From Williamsia sp. 1135 (GTDB lineage: Bacteria > Actinomycetota > Actinomycetes > Mycobacteriales > Mycobacteriaceae), in NCBI RefSeq assembly GCF_002095395.1, contig NZ_MJEI01000090.1:29180-93179 (forward strand): a stretch of 64,000 nucleotides of DNA. Reading direction: 5' to 3'. The translations under genes and the position numbers were made by a program. The notes under the pieces are model-generated. The model was given only the letters and a program-made list of their open reading frames with translations. It was not told where the DNA came from and did no database searches. This document shows positions 39,554 through 48,388 of the stretch, in pieces (within the stretch, counting starts at the first letter, position 1; the number at the start of each line of letters is the position of its first letter).

Positions 39554-40471
39554 GTGAGGAACCGCAGACCGGTACCCTTGCCGCTGCGCGACGGAGTCGA
39601 CGCGACGCGGGTGGTGCTGCGGAGCGAGCAGGGCACGGTCTGTGAGGCGATGCTCACCGCACCGGCGTGTGCGGGGCTGACGGCGACCGAACTGGCGGAT
39701 CGCGCCGAGCGCGGTCAGGTGCTGGACGTGACCGGCGAACGAGTCGACCTGTCTGCGCCCGCGACACCGGGACGTCCGATCTATTTCTATCGCGATCTGC
39801 CGACCGAGACCGAGATCCCTTTCGAACTCGAGATCATCCACGCCGACGACGACCTCGTCGTCGTGGACAAGCCCCATTTTCTCGCGACGATGCCCCGCGG
39901 AGCGCACGTGGTGCAGACAGCGCTGGTGCGCCTGCGCAGGCTCCTGGACAACCCGGCGCTCAGCCCTGTGCACCGCCTTGACCGCCTCACCGCGGGGGTG
40001 CTGATGTTCAGTGCCCGGCCCCAGGCCCGGGCTCCGTACCAGCAGCTGTTCGCCGAGCGCCTGGTCAGCAAGGAATATCGGGCCCGTGCGCCCATCGCCG
40101 AAGGTCTCGACCTCCCGATCACCGTGCGCAACCGGATCATGAAAGATGCCGGTGACCTGCGAGCTCGCACCGAGACCGGTCCCGAGAACGCCATCTCGAC
40201 GATCGAGCTGGTCGACACGGCCGGTGACCGAGGGATCTACCGGCTGCTGCCCCAGACCGGACGCACCCACCAACTGCGCCTGCACATGTCCGGGCTCGGT
40301 ATCCCGATCGACGGAGACCCGCTGTATCCCCAGGTGCGGCCCGAACTCGCGGCCGCGCCTGATCACGGCGACTTCTCTGAGCCCCTGCAGCTGCTGGCCT
40401 ACGCTGTGGAGTTCGACGATCCGCTGTCCGGCGCGCGCAGGCGGTTCGTCAGCGGTCGCTCGCTCGGCTGA
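39554..40471 (+). CDS. RluA-family pseudouridine synthase
   Basis: A 305-residue RNA pseudouridine synthase. The catalytic Asp 143 is in VHRLDRLTAGVLMFS, and the family's Tyr, Arg/Lys and Leu motifs follow (VSKEYRARA, YRLLPQTGRTHQLRLHM, IDGDPLYP). An N-terminal 85-residue extension precedes VVDKPHFLATMPRG. It isomerises uridine in ribosomal or transfer RNA; the target is not predictable. The GTG at 39554 is the best available start. It heads a run of same-strand genes to 43591. Confidence 0.9.
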   Translation: MRNRRPVPLPLRDGVDATRVVLRSEQGTVCEAMLTAPACAGLTATELADRAERGQVLDVTGERVDLSAPATPGRPIYFYRDLPTETEIPFELEIIHADDDLVVVDKPHFLATMPRGAHVVQTALVRLRRLLDNPALSPVHRLDRLTAGVLMFSARPQARAPYQQLFAERLVSKEYRARAPIAEGLDLPITVRNRIMKDAGDLRARTETGPENAISTIELVDTAGDRGIYRLLPQTGRTHQLRLHMSGLGIPIDGDPLYPQVRPELAAAPDHGDFSEPLQLLAYAVEFDDPLSGARRRFVSGRSLG

Positions 40472-40498
40472 ACTTCATCGACCCCGGGAGGTAGCCCT

Positions 40499-40849
40499 AT
40501 GGCGATCGTCGTCTCCTACGACCACTACGACGACCTGCGCTGCGAGGTGGTCGTCTTCCTGGACGACGAGACCGGGGACTGCTTCCAGATCCAGTGCGAC
40601 CTGCCCGCGGCCCCGGGGGCGTACCAGATCAGCGCAGGCGTCGGTGCGCCCGTCGAGCAGGGGATCCTGGCCTGGCAGCGCACCGGAGACGGGTTCCGGT
40701 TCACCCTCTCGGCCAGGGCTGCGGCGATGTTCGGAGGCAACGCGCGACTGCACTTCGAGGTGCAGCCATCCGGCGGCGATACCATCGACAGCATTGCCGC
40801 TCATCTCGAGAGAATGATGCGCCTGCAACAACACGAACGCCGAGAGTGA
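40499..40849 (+). CDS. Small protein of unknown function
   Basis: A 116-residue acidic protein that I do not recognise. It looks like an alternating beta-strand domain ([20 protein letters not shown], then GYQIS- and FRFTLS-like strands) ending in a charged helix ([19 protein letters not shown]). Layout is loosely like Imm10-type immunity domains, but this is only an impression. ATG 40499 has GGGAGGT 6 bases upstream, so it is very likely expressed. It lies 10 bases before ybaB and may share its transcript. Confidence 0.75.
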   Translation: MAIVVSYDHYDDLRCEVVVFLDDETGDCFQIQCDLPAAPGAYQISAGVGAPVEQGILAWQRTGDGFRFTLSARAAAMFGGNARLHFEVQPSGGDTIDSIAAHLERMMRLQQHERRE

Positions 40850-40859
40850 AGAGGACGCA

Positions 40860-41189
40860 GTGGAACCAGACAACCCGATGGCCGGACTTCTGCAACAGGC
40901 TCAGCAGATGCAGCAGCAACTGCTGGCGGCACAGGCGGAGATGGCAGCGGCAGAGGTCACAGGAACCGCAGGTGGCGGTCTGGTCAGCGTGACCGGCAAC
41001 GGCACCGGCGAGGTGACCGCGGTCGCGATCGATCCGAAGGCGGTCGATGCGGACGACGTCGAGACCCTGCAGGATCTGATCGTCGGTGCGCTCGCCGATC
41101 TGAACACCAAACGCGATGCATTGACCCAGCAGAAGATGGGTCCACTCGCCGGCGGCCTGGGCGGCGGTTTCCCGGGCTTGGGCGGATAA
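40860..41189 (+). CDS. ybaB: YbaB/EbfC nucleoid-associated protein
   Basis: A 109-residue DNA-binding protein of the YbaB/EbfC family. An N-terminal coiled helix ([22 protein letters not shown]) is followed by the beta sheet [20 protein letters not shown] and the helix [18 protein letters not shown] stretch, with a Gly-rich tail. It forms tweezer-like dimers on DNA. As in most bacteria it lies directly before recR, 7 bases away. GTG 40860 is the start. Confidence 0.95.
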   Translation: MEPDNPMAGLLQQAQQMQQQLLAAQAEMAAAEVTGTAGGGLVSVTGNGTGEVTAVAIDPKAVDADDVETLQDLIVGALADLNTKRDALTQQKMGPLAGGLGGGFPGLGG

Positions 41190-41196
41190 TCCTTCC

Positions 41197-41808
41197 GTGT
41201 ACGAAGGACCGATCCAGGATCTGATCGACGAGATGGCCAAGTTGCCAGGGCTCGGTCCGAAGGGTGCGCAGCGGATTGCGTTCCACCTGCTGTCCGCGCC
41301 CGCCGCCGACATCAACCGGCTGACGGCGGCGCTGGTGCACGTGCGCGACGACGTCGTCTTCTGCGAGGTGTGCGGCAACGTGTCGGCTCAGGTGCGGTGC
41401 CGGATCTGTCGGGATGCCCGTCGCGATGCCAGCAAGATCTGCGTGGTCGAAGAACCCAAAGACGTGCAGGCAATCGAGCGCACGAAGGAGTTCACCGGCA
41501 GGTATCACGTACTCGGTGGCGCCCTCGACCCCCTCGGGGGCATCGGGCCGGATCAGCTTCGGATTCGGGAGTTGTTGCGCCGCTTGGCAAATCAGGAGGA
41601 CGGCGTCGACGTGAGCGAGATCATCGTCGCCACCGACCCGAACACCGAGGGTGAGGCGACGGCGACATACCTGCAGCGCATGCTCAAGGACTTTCCGGGA
41701 CTGTCCGTCACCCGGTTGGCGTCGGGCCTGCCGATGGGCGGCGACCTGGAGTTCGCCGACGAGTTGACGCTCGGCCGGGCGCTGTCGGGCCGCCGGATAC
41801 TCACCTGA
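41197..41808 (+). CDS. recR: Recombination protein RecR
   Basis: A 203-residue recombination mediator. It has the N-terminal helix-hairpin-helix ([17 protein letters not shown]), the zinc finger with Cys 56, 59, 68 and 71, a Toprim domain ([13 protein letters not shown] and [13 protein letters not shown]) and the C-terminal Walker B-like tail. With RecO it loads RecA at gaps. All features are intact. The GTG at 41197 starts the expected [10 protein letters not shown]. Confidence 0.97.
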   Translation: MYEGPIQDLIDEMAKLPGLGPKGAQRIAFHLLSAPAADINRLTAALVHVRDDVVFCEVCGNVSAQVRCRICRDARRDASKICVVEEPKDVQAIERTKEFTGRYHVLGGALDPLGGIGPDQLRIRELLRRLANQEDGVDVSEIIVATDPNTEGEATATYLQRMLKDFPGLSVTRLASGLPMGGDLEFADELTLGRALSGRRILT

Positions 41809-41815
41809 GGCCGGT

Positions 41816-42379
41816 GTGACCGACGATTCGTGGATCGACATCTTTGCCCGACAACTGAAGTCGGGGATCGTCGCCATCGACGGACCCTCGGGTGCCGGGA
41901 AGTCGACACTCGCAGACGCGCTCGTGCGGACGCTGAACGACCTCGGCACGCCGGTGGTGTTGGTCCGCACCGACGACTTCGCCACGTGGGACGACCCGGT
42001 GGGGTGGTGGCCCGAGCTCGACGAAGAGGTGCTCAGGTCGTACTGGCGTGGCCACGACTTCCGCTTTCACCCACGGGTCTGGCGTGACGGCATTGCCGAA
42101 CCCGGCCCACGCGTCTGGTTGCGCTGGGAACCCTTGCTCATCATCGAAGGAGTCTCCAGCGCGCGGGCGCCCGTACGTCCACAACTGCGGCACGCGTTGT
42201 GGCTCGACGGTGGGACCGAGGCGGAGCGACTCGAGCGAGGTGTCGCACGCGATGGCGAAGGCGAGCGTGCCAACCTGCGGCGCTGGCAAGACTTCGAGCG
42301 TGGATGGTTCGCGGTCGATAATACGCGCGCGCATTGCGACGTCGTCCCCGATTCCGTTCTACCGCAAGCGATTCTGTAG
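41816..42379 (+). CDS. P-loop nucleoside/uridine kinase-like protein
   Basis: A 187-residue kinase-fold protein with Walker A DGPSGAGKST at about residues 23-32 and a DDFATWDDPVGWWPE lid-like segment typical of uridine-kinase-like proteins. A RARFEERW-like motif is replaced by LERGVARDGEGERANLRRWQDFE, keeping the Arg-rich lid. Substrate is uncertain. GTG 41816 is 7 bases after recR, and its stop abuts the next ATG, so all are in one operon. Confidence 0.8.
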   Translation: MTDDSWIDIFARQLKSGIVAIDGPSGAGKSTLADALVRTLNDLGTPVVLVRTDDFATWDDPVGWWPELDEEVLRSYWRGHDFRFHPRVWRDGIAEPGPRVWLRWEPLLIIEGVSSARAPVRPQLRHALWLDGGTEAERLERGVARDGEGERANLRRWQDFERGWFAVDNTRAHCDVVPDSVLPQAIL

Positions 42380-43591
42380 ATGAACTCCGGCGAGGATGCC
42401 GGCCCGCTGGACGGCCTGCGGATCGTGGAGGTGTCGAGCTTCGTGGCCTCGCCGCTATGCGGTTTGACGTTGTCGCAACTCGGTGCCCAGGTCATTCGCG
42501 TCGATCCGATCGGCGGCGCTTCGGATTACCGGCGGTGGCCCGTGACGGCCGACGGCGAATCGATCTACTGGACCGGTCTCAACCGTGGCAAGCATTCGAT
42601 CGCCTGCGATTTCCGGAACCCGGATTCGCAGAGGCTCATTCAGCAGCTCGCTACAGCACCGGGTCCCGGCGGCGGGATCTTCGTCACCAACGCCGGTGGT
42701 CGCGACTGGATGGCTCATGAGGCGCTTTCTGCGCTACGCGAAGACGTCATCACCCTCGAGATCCTCGGAAAGCGCGATGGCACTGCGGGAGTCGACTACA
42801 CGGTGAACGCCGCGATGGGATTTCCCCAGGTCACCGGTCCGGGTGGCGGCGAGGTGATCAACCATGTGCTGCCCGCCTGGGACATCGCATGCGGGCTGCA
42901 TGCCTCCACGGCGCTGCTGGCCGCGGTGCGCCACCGCGATCACACCGGCGTGGGGTCGCAGATCACGCTGCCACTCGAGGACGTCGCCCTCGCAACGGCT
43001 GGAACGCTCGGGTATCTGACCGAGGTGATCATCAACGGCAGGCAGCGACAGGCGACCGGCAACGCAATCTATGGGACCTACGGAACCGACTTCGTGACAG
43101 CCGATCACGCCCGTTTCATGATCGTGGCCCTGACCAACCGGCATTTTCGGGATCTGGTGGACCTCACTGAGACTGCTGCGGCGGTCGACGCCCTCGAGGC
43201 CGCGTTGGACACCGACTTTCGCATCGAAGGCGAGCGATATGAATACCGTGACGCGCTCACGGCGCTCTTCGCTCGATGGTTTCGCAGGCACACCGCTGAG
43301 GAGGTGTATGCCGCGCTGCGAAAGACCTCTGTGCTGTTCGAGCAGTACCGATCGTTCACCGACGTCGTCGAATCCGATGCGCTGGAGTCGAATCCGCTGT
43401 TCTCGACTCTTGATCAACCGCGCATCGGGCAGTACCTCGCTGCGGGTCACCCGGCACGATTCGACCGCAGACATTTGGCGGCGACTCCTGCACCAGTCGT
43501 GGGTCAGGATTCGGCACAGGTGGTGGCCGAGGTACTCGGTCTCGGCGCCGACGAGGTAGCGGGGCTCTTCGAGCGCGGAGTGATCGGGTAG
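42380..43591 (+). CDS. CaiB/BaiF-family (class III) CoA transferase
   Basis: A 403-residue class III CoA transferase. It begins LDGLRIVEVSSFVASPLCGLTLSQLGAQVIRVD across the family's first Rossmann segment, and ESIYWTGLNRGKHSIACD is the second landmark. The usual catalytic Asp falls in the region after NAAMGFPQVTG (VLPAWDIACGLHA). These enzymes move CoA between carboxylic acids in catabolic routes. The substrate is not predictable. ATG 42380 follows the upstream stop with no gap. The C-terminal half is typical (RHTAEEVYAALRK). Confidence 0.88.
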   Translation: MNSGEDAGPLDGLRIVEVSSFVASPLCGLTLSQLGAQVIRVDPIGGASDYRRWPVTADGESIYWTGLNRGKHSIACDFRNPDSQRLIQQLATAPGPGGGIFVTNAGGRDWMAHEALSALREDVITLEILGKRDGTAGVDYTVNAAMGFPQVTGPGGGEVINHVLPAWDIACGLHASTALLAAVRHRDHTGVGSQITLPLEDVALATAGTLGYLTEVIINGRQRQATGNAIYGTYGTDFVTADHARFMIVALTNRHFRDLVDLTETAAAVDALEAALDTDFRIEGERYEYRDALTALFARWFRRHTAEEVYAALRKTSVLFEQYRSFTDVVESDALESNPLFSTLDQPRIGQYLAAGHPARFDRRHLAATPAPVVGQDSAQVVAEVLGLGADEVAGLFERGVIG

Positions 43592-43607
43592 GTCGCACGG
43601 AGGGTGA

Positions 43608-44270
43608 CTACTCCGTCGCGAGCAGGTTCTGCACCTCGGTGTCGGTCACCTGGGTGAAGTCGCGATAGGACTGTCCGACGGCCCAGAAGTCGGGTGGAAC
43701 TGTGGCGCAGACGATCTCGTCGGCACCCGCGATCTCCGTCGCGGGCGGCCCGGTGCCCACGGCGACGATGATCTGTTGAGGCAGGCGCCGACAGATGCTG
43801 TCGACTGCGGCCCGCATGCTCGATCCTGTTGCCAGTCCGTCGTCGACGAGAATCACGATTCTGTCGTCGACCGGAGTCGGTGGTCGTCCCCGGCGGTAGA
43901 CGGACTCGCGGCGGAGCAGTTCGGCGCGCTCCCTCGCGATGACCGCGTCCACCTCGTCGGCGGTCACCCCGAAGTCGCGAACGGTCCGATCACTGATCAT
44001 CGGATCGCCGCCTGAGGCCACCGCGCCGAAGGCGAGTTCTTCTCGCTGGGGAACACCGAGCTTGCGGATGACGAAGGCGTCCAGTGGAGCGCGCAGGGCG
44101 GTCGCTATCTGCGCCGCAACGGGGACGCCGCCGCGGGCAAGACCCAACACGACGACGTCCGGGTTCCGCACCAGTTCGGGATGCCCGCGCGTCAGCAGTC
44201 CTGCCAGCTCGCGTCCCGCATCGTCGCGGTTCCGGAAGGTTCGTTCTCCATGATCCCGATGCAGTCTCAC
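43608..44270 (-). CDS. Phosphoribosyltransferase-domain protein
   Basis: A 220-residue type I phosphoribosyltransferase-like protein. The PRPP loop is RIVILVDDGLATGSSMRAAV, and GLARGGVPVAAQIATAL is the N-terminal hallmark of a subgroup often found in stress regulons. No nucleobase specificity can be assigned. Starts at GTG 44270. It converges on the CoA transferase with a 16-base gap. Confidence 0.85.
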   Translation of the reverse strand: MRLHRDHGERTFRNRDDAGRELAGLLTRGHPELVRNPDVVVLGLARGGVPVAAQIATALRAPLDAFVIRKLGVPQREELAFGAVASGGDPMISDRTVRDFGVTADEVDAVIARERAELLRRESVYRRGRPPTPVDDRIVILVDDGLATGSSMRAAVDSICRRLPQQIIVAVGTGPPATEIAGADEIVCATVPPDFWAVGQSYRDFTQVTDTEVQNLLATE

Positions 44271-44293
44271 AGCGGGTCACCTCGGCGCGTTGA

Positions 44294-44830
44294 CTAGAGG
44301 AACTGCGCCCTGGTGACGCAGGTCTTACCATTCTGGACGATCACGTCGTAGACCACACGGGTTTTGTTGAGGGCGTCCCCCGACTGCCACGTGGACGCGA
44401 CGATCGCCTGGACCACGGGTGCCTGCGGTGCATGCGGCACGATCGCGACGGACTGGAATGTCACTGCTGCACTGCGGTCTTGACTCTTCAGCTCGTCGGT
44501 GAACGACACCAGGTTGGGCAGCCCGTCTTTCGCGAGGTCGCCGCAGGCGTTCGCCTTGAACGCGGCGATCTGGGCATCGGCGGTCGCCGGGGTGATCTCG
44601 AACATGCTGCGGGTGAGGGTGGTCGCGATATCGATCGCCTGCTGATCGGCGATGACCGGGGCCGCGGCGACAGCAGCCCGATCGTTCCCGCTGTCCTCAT
44701 CGGGGACCGTGAGCGCGGCGATGGTCGCGGTGAGCGCGATGACGGCCGCGATCCCGACAACTGCGGACAGCAGCACGGCGAGACGTCGCCGGGTCGGGCG
44801 TGGCCTGGTCGGCGGCGGAGACACGGCCAT
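44294..44830 (-). CDS. Mce-associated-like membrane protein (second of pair)
   Basis: A 178-residue protein with a Pro/Arg-rich cytoplasmic head, one membrane helix (about 17-42) and an external domain with a Tyr-poor, NTF2-like fold seen in Mce-associated (Mam) proteins. Landmarks are LTRSMFEITPATADAQIAAF and a C-terminal CVTRAQFL. It is homologous in layout to its neighbour, whose stop is directly adjacent (44831). No mce genes are in the window, so it is an orphan copy. Confidence 0.7.
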   Translation of the reverse strand: MAVSPPPTRPRPTRRRLAVLLSAVVGIAAVIALTATIAALTVPDEDSGNDRAAVAAAPVIADQQAIDIATTLTRSMFEITPATADAQIAAFKANACGDLAKDGLPNLVSFTDELKSQDRSAAVTFQSVAIVPHAPQAPVVQAIVASTWQSGDALNKTRVVYDVIVQNGKTCVTRAQFL

Positions 44831-45397
44831 CTACAGAACCTTCATCGTGGTGATGCACACAGGGACGGCGCTGCGGTCGACGGTGAACTCGATTGCGGTC
44901 GGTTCGGGCGGCGGCGGAGCCGTGTTGTCCTCGCTGGCCGCGAGATCGAAGACCGCGAGGACTGTGGTGCTCACCGCGTCCTCGCGGACCACCCCGTAGT
45001 GCGCATTGCTGGTGGTGACGCTGCGGCCGGTGCCGTAGACGATGTCGGGCAGAGTTCGAGCGGTCTCGTTCCACTGGTCGAGGGCGTCGCCGCAAAGCGT
45101 CGCCTGCGCCGTCTTGATGGTCGCCTCGACGGTGTCCGGGGTGAAGTTGTACAGCGACTCCGCAGTGGCGCGGACGGTGTCGACTGCGACGTCTACTCCC
45201 GAAACCTGCTCGGCATCAGTCTGTTCGCCGGCAGCGGGTTGAGTGGAGGCGTCGTTCCCGGCGACGGACCAGGTGATCGCCCAGGTGGCAGTGACCACCA
45301 CGGCCAGTACGATCAGGCCGAGCGCGAACAGGACCGGCGCCTTGGGTGTGGCGCGGCGCCTGGTCGGTTGGGGGTTCGTAGGCGCAGGACTGGGCAT
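44831..45397 (-). CDS. Mce-associated-like membrane protein (first of pair)
   Basis: A 188-residue single-pass membrane protein with a Pro-rich head, a helix at about 22-48 and an external domain with SLYNFTPDTVEATIKTAQAT and a C-terminal CITTMKVL. It shares layout and a paired Cys (one mid-domain, one near the end) with the next gene, suggesting a disulfide and a tandem duplication. It lies 6 bases after gatD on the same strand, so it may share the murT-gatD transcript. Confidence 0.7.
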   Translation of the reverse strand: MPSPAPTNPQPTRRRATPKAPVLFALGLIVLAVVVTATWAITWSVAGNDASTQPAAGEQTDAEQVSGVDVAVDTVRATAESLYNFTPDTVEATIKTAQATLCGDALDQWNETARTLPDIVYGTGRSVTTSNAHYGVVREDAVSTTVLAVFDLAASEDNTAPPPPEPTAIEFTVDRSAVPVCITTMKVL

Positions 45398-45403
45398 GGT
45401 CGC

Positions 45404-46129
45404 TCAGCCACGCCTCCCGGCGGCCAATCGCTCACGCCGCAGCAGCTCGACCTCGGGAAGTGGCAGAGCGTCCAGTTCGTCGACCCCCAGGGCACGCGAC
45501 AGCAACAGGTCGGCCAGTTCGGGGTTGCGGGCCAGCGCAGGACCGTGCAGGTAGGTGCCGATCACCGAGCCCTGAATCGCGCCTTCGATCTTCTCGCCCC
45601 CACCGTTGCCGACGCCGTGCTTGACCCGCGCCAACGGTCGCGCGTCGGAACCCAGAGTGGTTCCGCCTCGGTGATTTTCGAAGCCGGTCAACGGTTTGGT
45701 GAGACCTGAGTCCACTGCCGGTTCGGTGATCAGTTCGCCGATGCTGCGCTTGTCCTGCGGGACGGTGGTCAGGTCGAACATCGAGATCCCAGCAACCCGT
45801 TCACCGGCGGACGTCTCGTACCAGTGGCCGAGGACCTGGATCGCGGCGCAGATCGCGAGTACGGGCCTGCCGGCCTCTGCGGCGCGCTGGAGTCCCGGGT
45901 AGCGGGTGAGGTGCCGGGTGGCCAGGCGCTGCGCGTAGTCCTCGGCCCCGCCGAGGGTGTAGACGTCGAGGGACTCTGGCACAGGGTCGGTGAGGTTGAT
46001 CGAGATGATCTCGGCGTCGATCCCGCGCATGCGTGCGCGCTGGCGCAGGACGAGGGCGTTGCCGCCGTCGCCGTAGGTGCCCATGACGTCCGGGAGGACG
46101 AGTCCGATGCGGAGCGTTGATTCGGCCAT
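45404..46129 (-). CDS. gatD: Lipid II isoglutaminyl synthase, glutaminase subunit GatD
   Basis: A 241-residue class I-like glutamine amidotransferase of the CobB/CobQ type. The catalytic cysteine is Cys 94 (LAICAAIQVLG) and the catalytic histidine His 195 (GTYLHGPAL). It frees ammonia for MurT to amidate the D-glutamate of lipid II, needed for peptidoglycan cross-linking. ATG 46129 lies 4 bases after the murT stop with AGAGGGG upstream. In M. tuberculosis the same pair is Rv3713-Rv3712. Confidence 0.94.
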   Translation of the reverse strand: MAESTLRIGLVLPDVMGTYGDGGNALVLRQRARMRGIDAEIISINLTDPVPESLDVYTLGGAEDYAQRLATRHLTRYPGLQRAAEAGRPVLAICAAIQVLGHWYETSAGERVAGISMFDLTTVPQDKRSIGELITEPAVDSGLTKPLTGFENHRGGTTLGSDARPLARVKHGVGNGGGEKIEGAIQGSVIGTYLHGPALARNPELADLLLSRALGVDELDALPLPEVELLRRERLAAGRRG

Positions 46130-46133
46130 CGGA

Positions 46134-47396
46134 TCAGACCCCTCTCTGCGCGCGGGCCAACGCGGTACCCAGGTCGCGGAAGGCCGTGTAGTTGGCCAGC
46201 ACCTCGACGCGGCCCGGCGGACACGAGGCGATCGCAGCCATCGGGTCGGCGATGGTGGTGTGTTCGGCGCCCGCGTACAACAGACGCACCCCGAGGTCGG
46301 TGGCACGTTCCCCGGCTGCGACGACCTGCATGCTCTCGAAGGCCTCGAACCGGACGTCCCACAGCCACGAGAGATCCTCGCCGTCGGGGACCTGCCCGTT
46401 CACGGCGATCACCAGACCGTCGGCGTCCTGGTCGATCATGGCCATGGCTTCTTGCCAGCCAGCAGGGTTCTTCGCGAGCAGCATGCGGACACGGTGCTGG
46501 CCGATCTGCTGAACGCTGTAGCGACCGGCGACCTCGCCGACGGTGCCCACCGCGATGGTGGCCTTCGCCGGGTCGGCGCCCATTGCGACCGCCGCAGCGA
46601 TCGCCTGGGTTGCGTTGCCGCGGTTGGCTCTACCCGGAACCGCGAGTTCCATCGGGTGACTGAACCCGTCGGGACCGTAGACGTGGGTGTCGTCGAACCA
46701 CCACGCAGGCTTCGGCCGTTGGAAGTCGGCTCCGGTGGAGTACCAGTGGTCCCCGTCGCGCAGGATCGGTTCTCCCGACCTCGGGCAACTGACCGAGTCG
46801 CCTGCCCAGCCGGCGCCTGCGGCCACCCAGATCGCATTCGGGGCATCGTAGGCTGCCGACGCGATGAGCACGTCGTCGCAGTTGGCGATGACAGCGGCCT
46901 GCGGATGCTTGTTGATGCCTTCGCGGAGCCGACGTTCGATCATGTTGATCTCGCCGACCCGGTCGAGCTGGTCGCGCGAGAGATTCAGAAGCACGAACGC
47001 CTGCGGGTCGGTGGCGTCCGCGACGTGGGGGACGTGCAGTTCGTCGACCTCGAGGGCAGCGATCCGCGCCGGACGATTGAGCGAGAGCGCGGCGACGATC
47101 CCGGCGTCCATGTTGGCACCGTCCGCCTGGCTCGCGACGTCACCGAGTTGGGCGAGAGCGGCGGCCGTCATGCGGGTCGTCGTGGACTTGCCGTTGGTCC
47201 CGGTGATGATCACGGTCCGCTTGTTCCGCGCCAGCGTGCCGAGTAGTTGGGGGTCGATCTTCAGGGCGACAAGGCCACCGATCATCGACCCCTTGCCACG
47301 ACCCGTCTTCTGCGACGCCCAGCGGGCGGTGGCGGCGGCCCGCAGCGCGAGTCGGGCCCGGATCGGGAGTCGGCTGGAGCTCTTGCGGTCGGGCAT
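46134..47396 (-). CDS. murT: Lipid II isoglutaminyl synthase, Mur-ligase-like subunit MurT
   Basis: A 420-residue Mur-ligase-fold protein with the ATP-binding loop TGTNGKSTTTRM (Lys 70) and a DUF1727 C-terminal domain that binds GatD. It activates the alpha-carboxyl of D-Glu in lipid II. The insertion corresponding to the zinc ribbon of the S. aureus enzyme (four Cys) keeps only Cys 204; the other positions are Ser 207, Ser 220 and Ala 223, so zinc cannot bind as described there. ATG 47396 is chosen; ATG 47432 is possible. Neither has a strong ribosome site. Confidence 0.9.
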   Translation of the reverse strand: MPDRKSSSRLPIRARLALRAAATARWASQKTGRGKGSMIGGLVALKIDPQLLGTLARNKRTVIITGTNGKSTTTRMTAAALAQLGDVASQADGANMDAGIVAALSLNRPARIAALEVDELHVPHVADATDPQAFVLLNLSRDQLDRVGEINMIERRLREGINKHPQAAVIANCDDVLIASAAYDAPNAIWVAAGAGWAGDSVSCPRSGEPILRDGDHWYSTGADFQRPKPAWWFDDTHVYGPDGFSHPMELAVPGRANRGNATQAIAAAVAMGADPAKATIAVGTVGEVAGRYSVQQIGQHRVRMLLAKNPAGWQEAMAMIDQDADGLVIAVNGQVPDGEDLSWLWDVRFEAFESMQVVAAGERATDLGVRLLYAGAEHTTIADPMAAIASCPPGRVEVLANYTAFRDLGTALARAQRGV

Positions 47397-47460
47397 GGCA
47401 GCGAGTTTGTCATAAGTCGCGGTGTGAGCCATGTCGGCACCGCTGCGGATCCCTACGGCA

Positions 47461-48366
47461 CTACCCGGACCTGCGCCCGAACCGCCAGAAACGAAGCAGA
47501 TAGGGCGGCAATCGGCGCAGCGGCACAGCCCGCGGCCAGTCGTCGGCCCGAAAGTATGCGTCGGATCCACCGTCGACGAAGATGACACTTCCACACAGGA
47601 AGTCGGCTGCGTCCGACAGCATGAAGACCGCCCAGTCCGCGAGCTTGTCCGGATCGCCGAAGCCGCCGATCGGCACGGGGAAACGCTCAACAGCCCGGGA
47701 TTCTGTCGGTGAGGCGAGTTGCTCTTGCAACAGCGGCGTGAGGATCGCGCCCGGCGCCAGTGCGTTGAGCCGGATACCCGCACCCGCCCACGCCGGTGAG
47801 GTCGCTTGCCGGCGTACCCAGCGGCTCACCGCGATCTTGGATGCCGCATAGGCCATCACCGGTCCCACTCGGCCGTATCTGCGCAATGACCGGACGGCTC
47901 GGTCGCCGTCTCCGGCAAGGAGAGCGTTGATGGTCCGGCGGGGTACAGCGGGCACGGTGGTCGCGGAATTACTGGAGAACACGACGACCTTCGCGTCCTC
48001 TGTGGCAGCGAGGGCGTCGCGCCAGCCCTCCAGGAGCTCGACGACACCGAAGTAGTTGACCTCGGTGATGAGTCTGGCACGACCCTTGCCCTCGCCGGGT
48101 CCCTGTTCGGCTCCTGGTCCCAGTCCGGCGGCGAGGACCGCGCCGGCAAGCGGCCCGTCGGCCGCGGCCAACACGGCTGTCACGGCGCTGTGGCGGCCCT
48201 GCGCCGTCGACAGGTCAGCGATGATGTCGGCGTCACGTTGGTCCACGCCGATCACCCGATGTCCCTCCGCGGCCAGCTTCACCGCGACGGCACGTCCCAT
48301 TCCGGACGCCGAGCCGGTCACGACGTACACGCCCGTTGAGTCACTGTCGCCGGTTGGGGAAGTCAT
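47461..48366 (-). CDS. Short-chain dehydrogenase/reductase
   Basis: A 301-residue SDR with the NAD(P)-binding VTGSASGMGRAVAVKLA, the catalytic Ser/Tyr/Lys as SSNSA and YAASK, and the terminal FLCGSVIFVDGGSDAYF typical of family members. It extends about 25 residues past the usual end. Substrate unknown. ATG 48366 is preferred over an upstream extension. It follows the divergently unrelated EamA gene on the same strand by 22 bases. Confidence 0.88.
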   Translation of the reverse strand: MTSPTGDSDSTGVYVVTGSASGMGRAVAVKLAAEGHRVIGVDQRDADIIADLSTAQGRHSAVTAVLAAADGPLAGAVLAAGLGPGAEQGPGEGKGRARLITEVNYFGVVELLEGWRDALAATEDAKVVVFSSNSATTVPAVPRRTINALLAGDGDRAVRSLRRYGRVGPVMAYAASKIAVSRWVRRQATSPAWAGAGIRLNALAPGAILTPLLQEQLASPTESRAVERFPVPIGGFGDPDKLADWAVFMLSDAADFLCGSVIFVDGGSDAYFRADDWPRAVPLRRLPPYLLRFWRFGRRSG

Positions 48367-48388
48367 AGCCGTGATCCAAGCACGCCGG

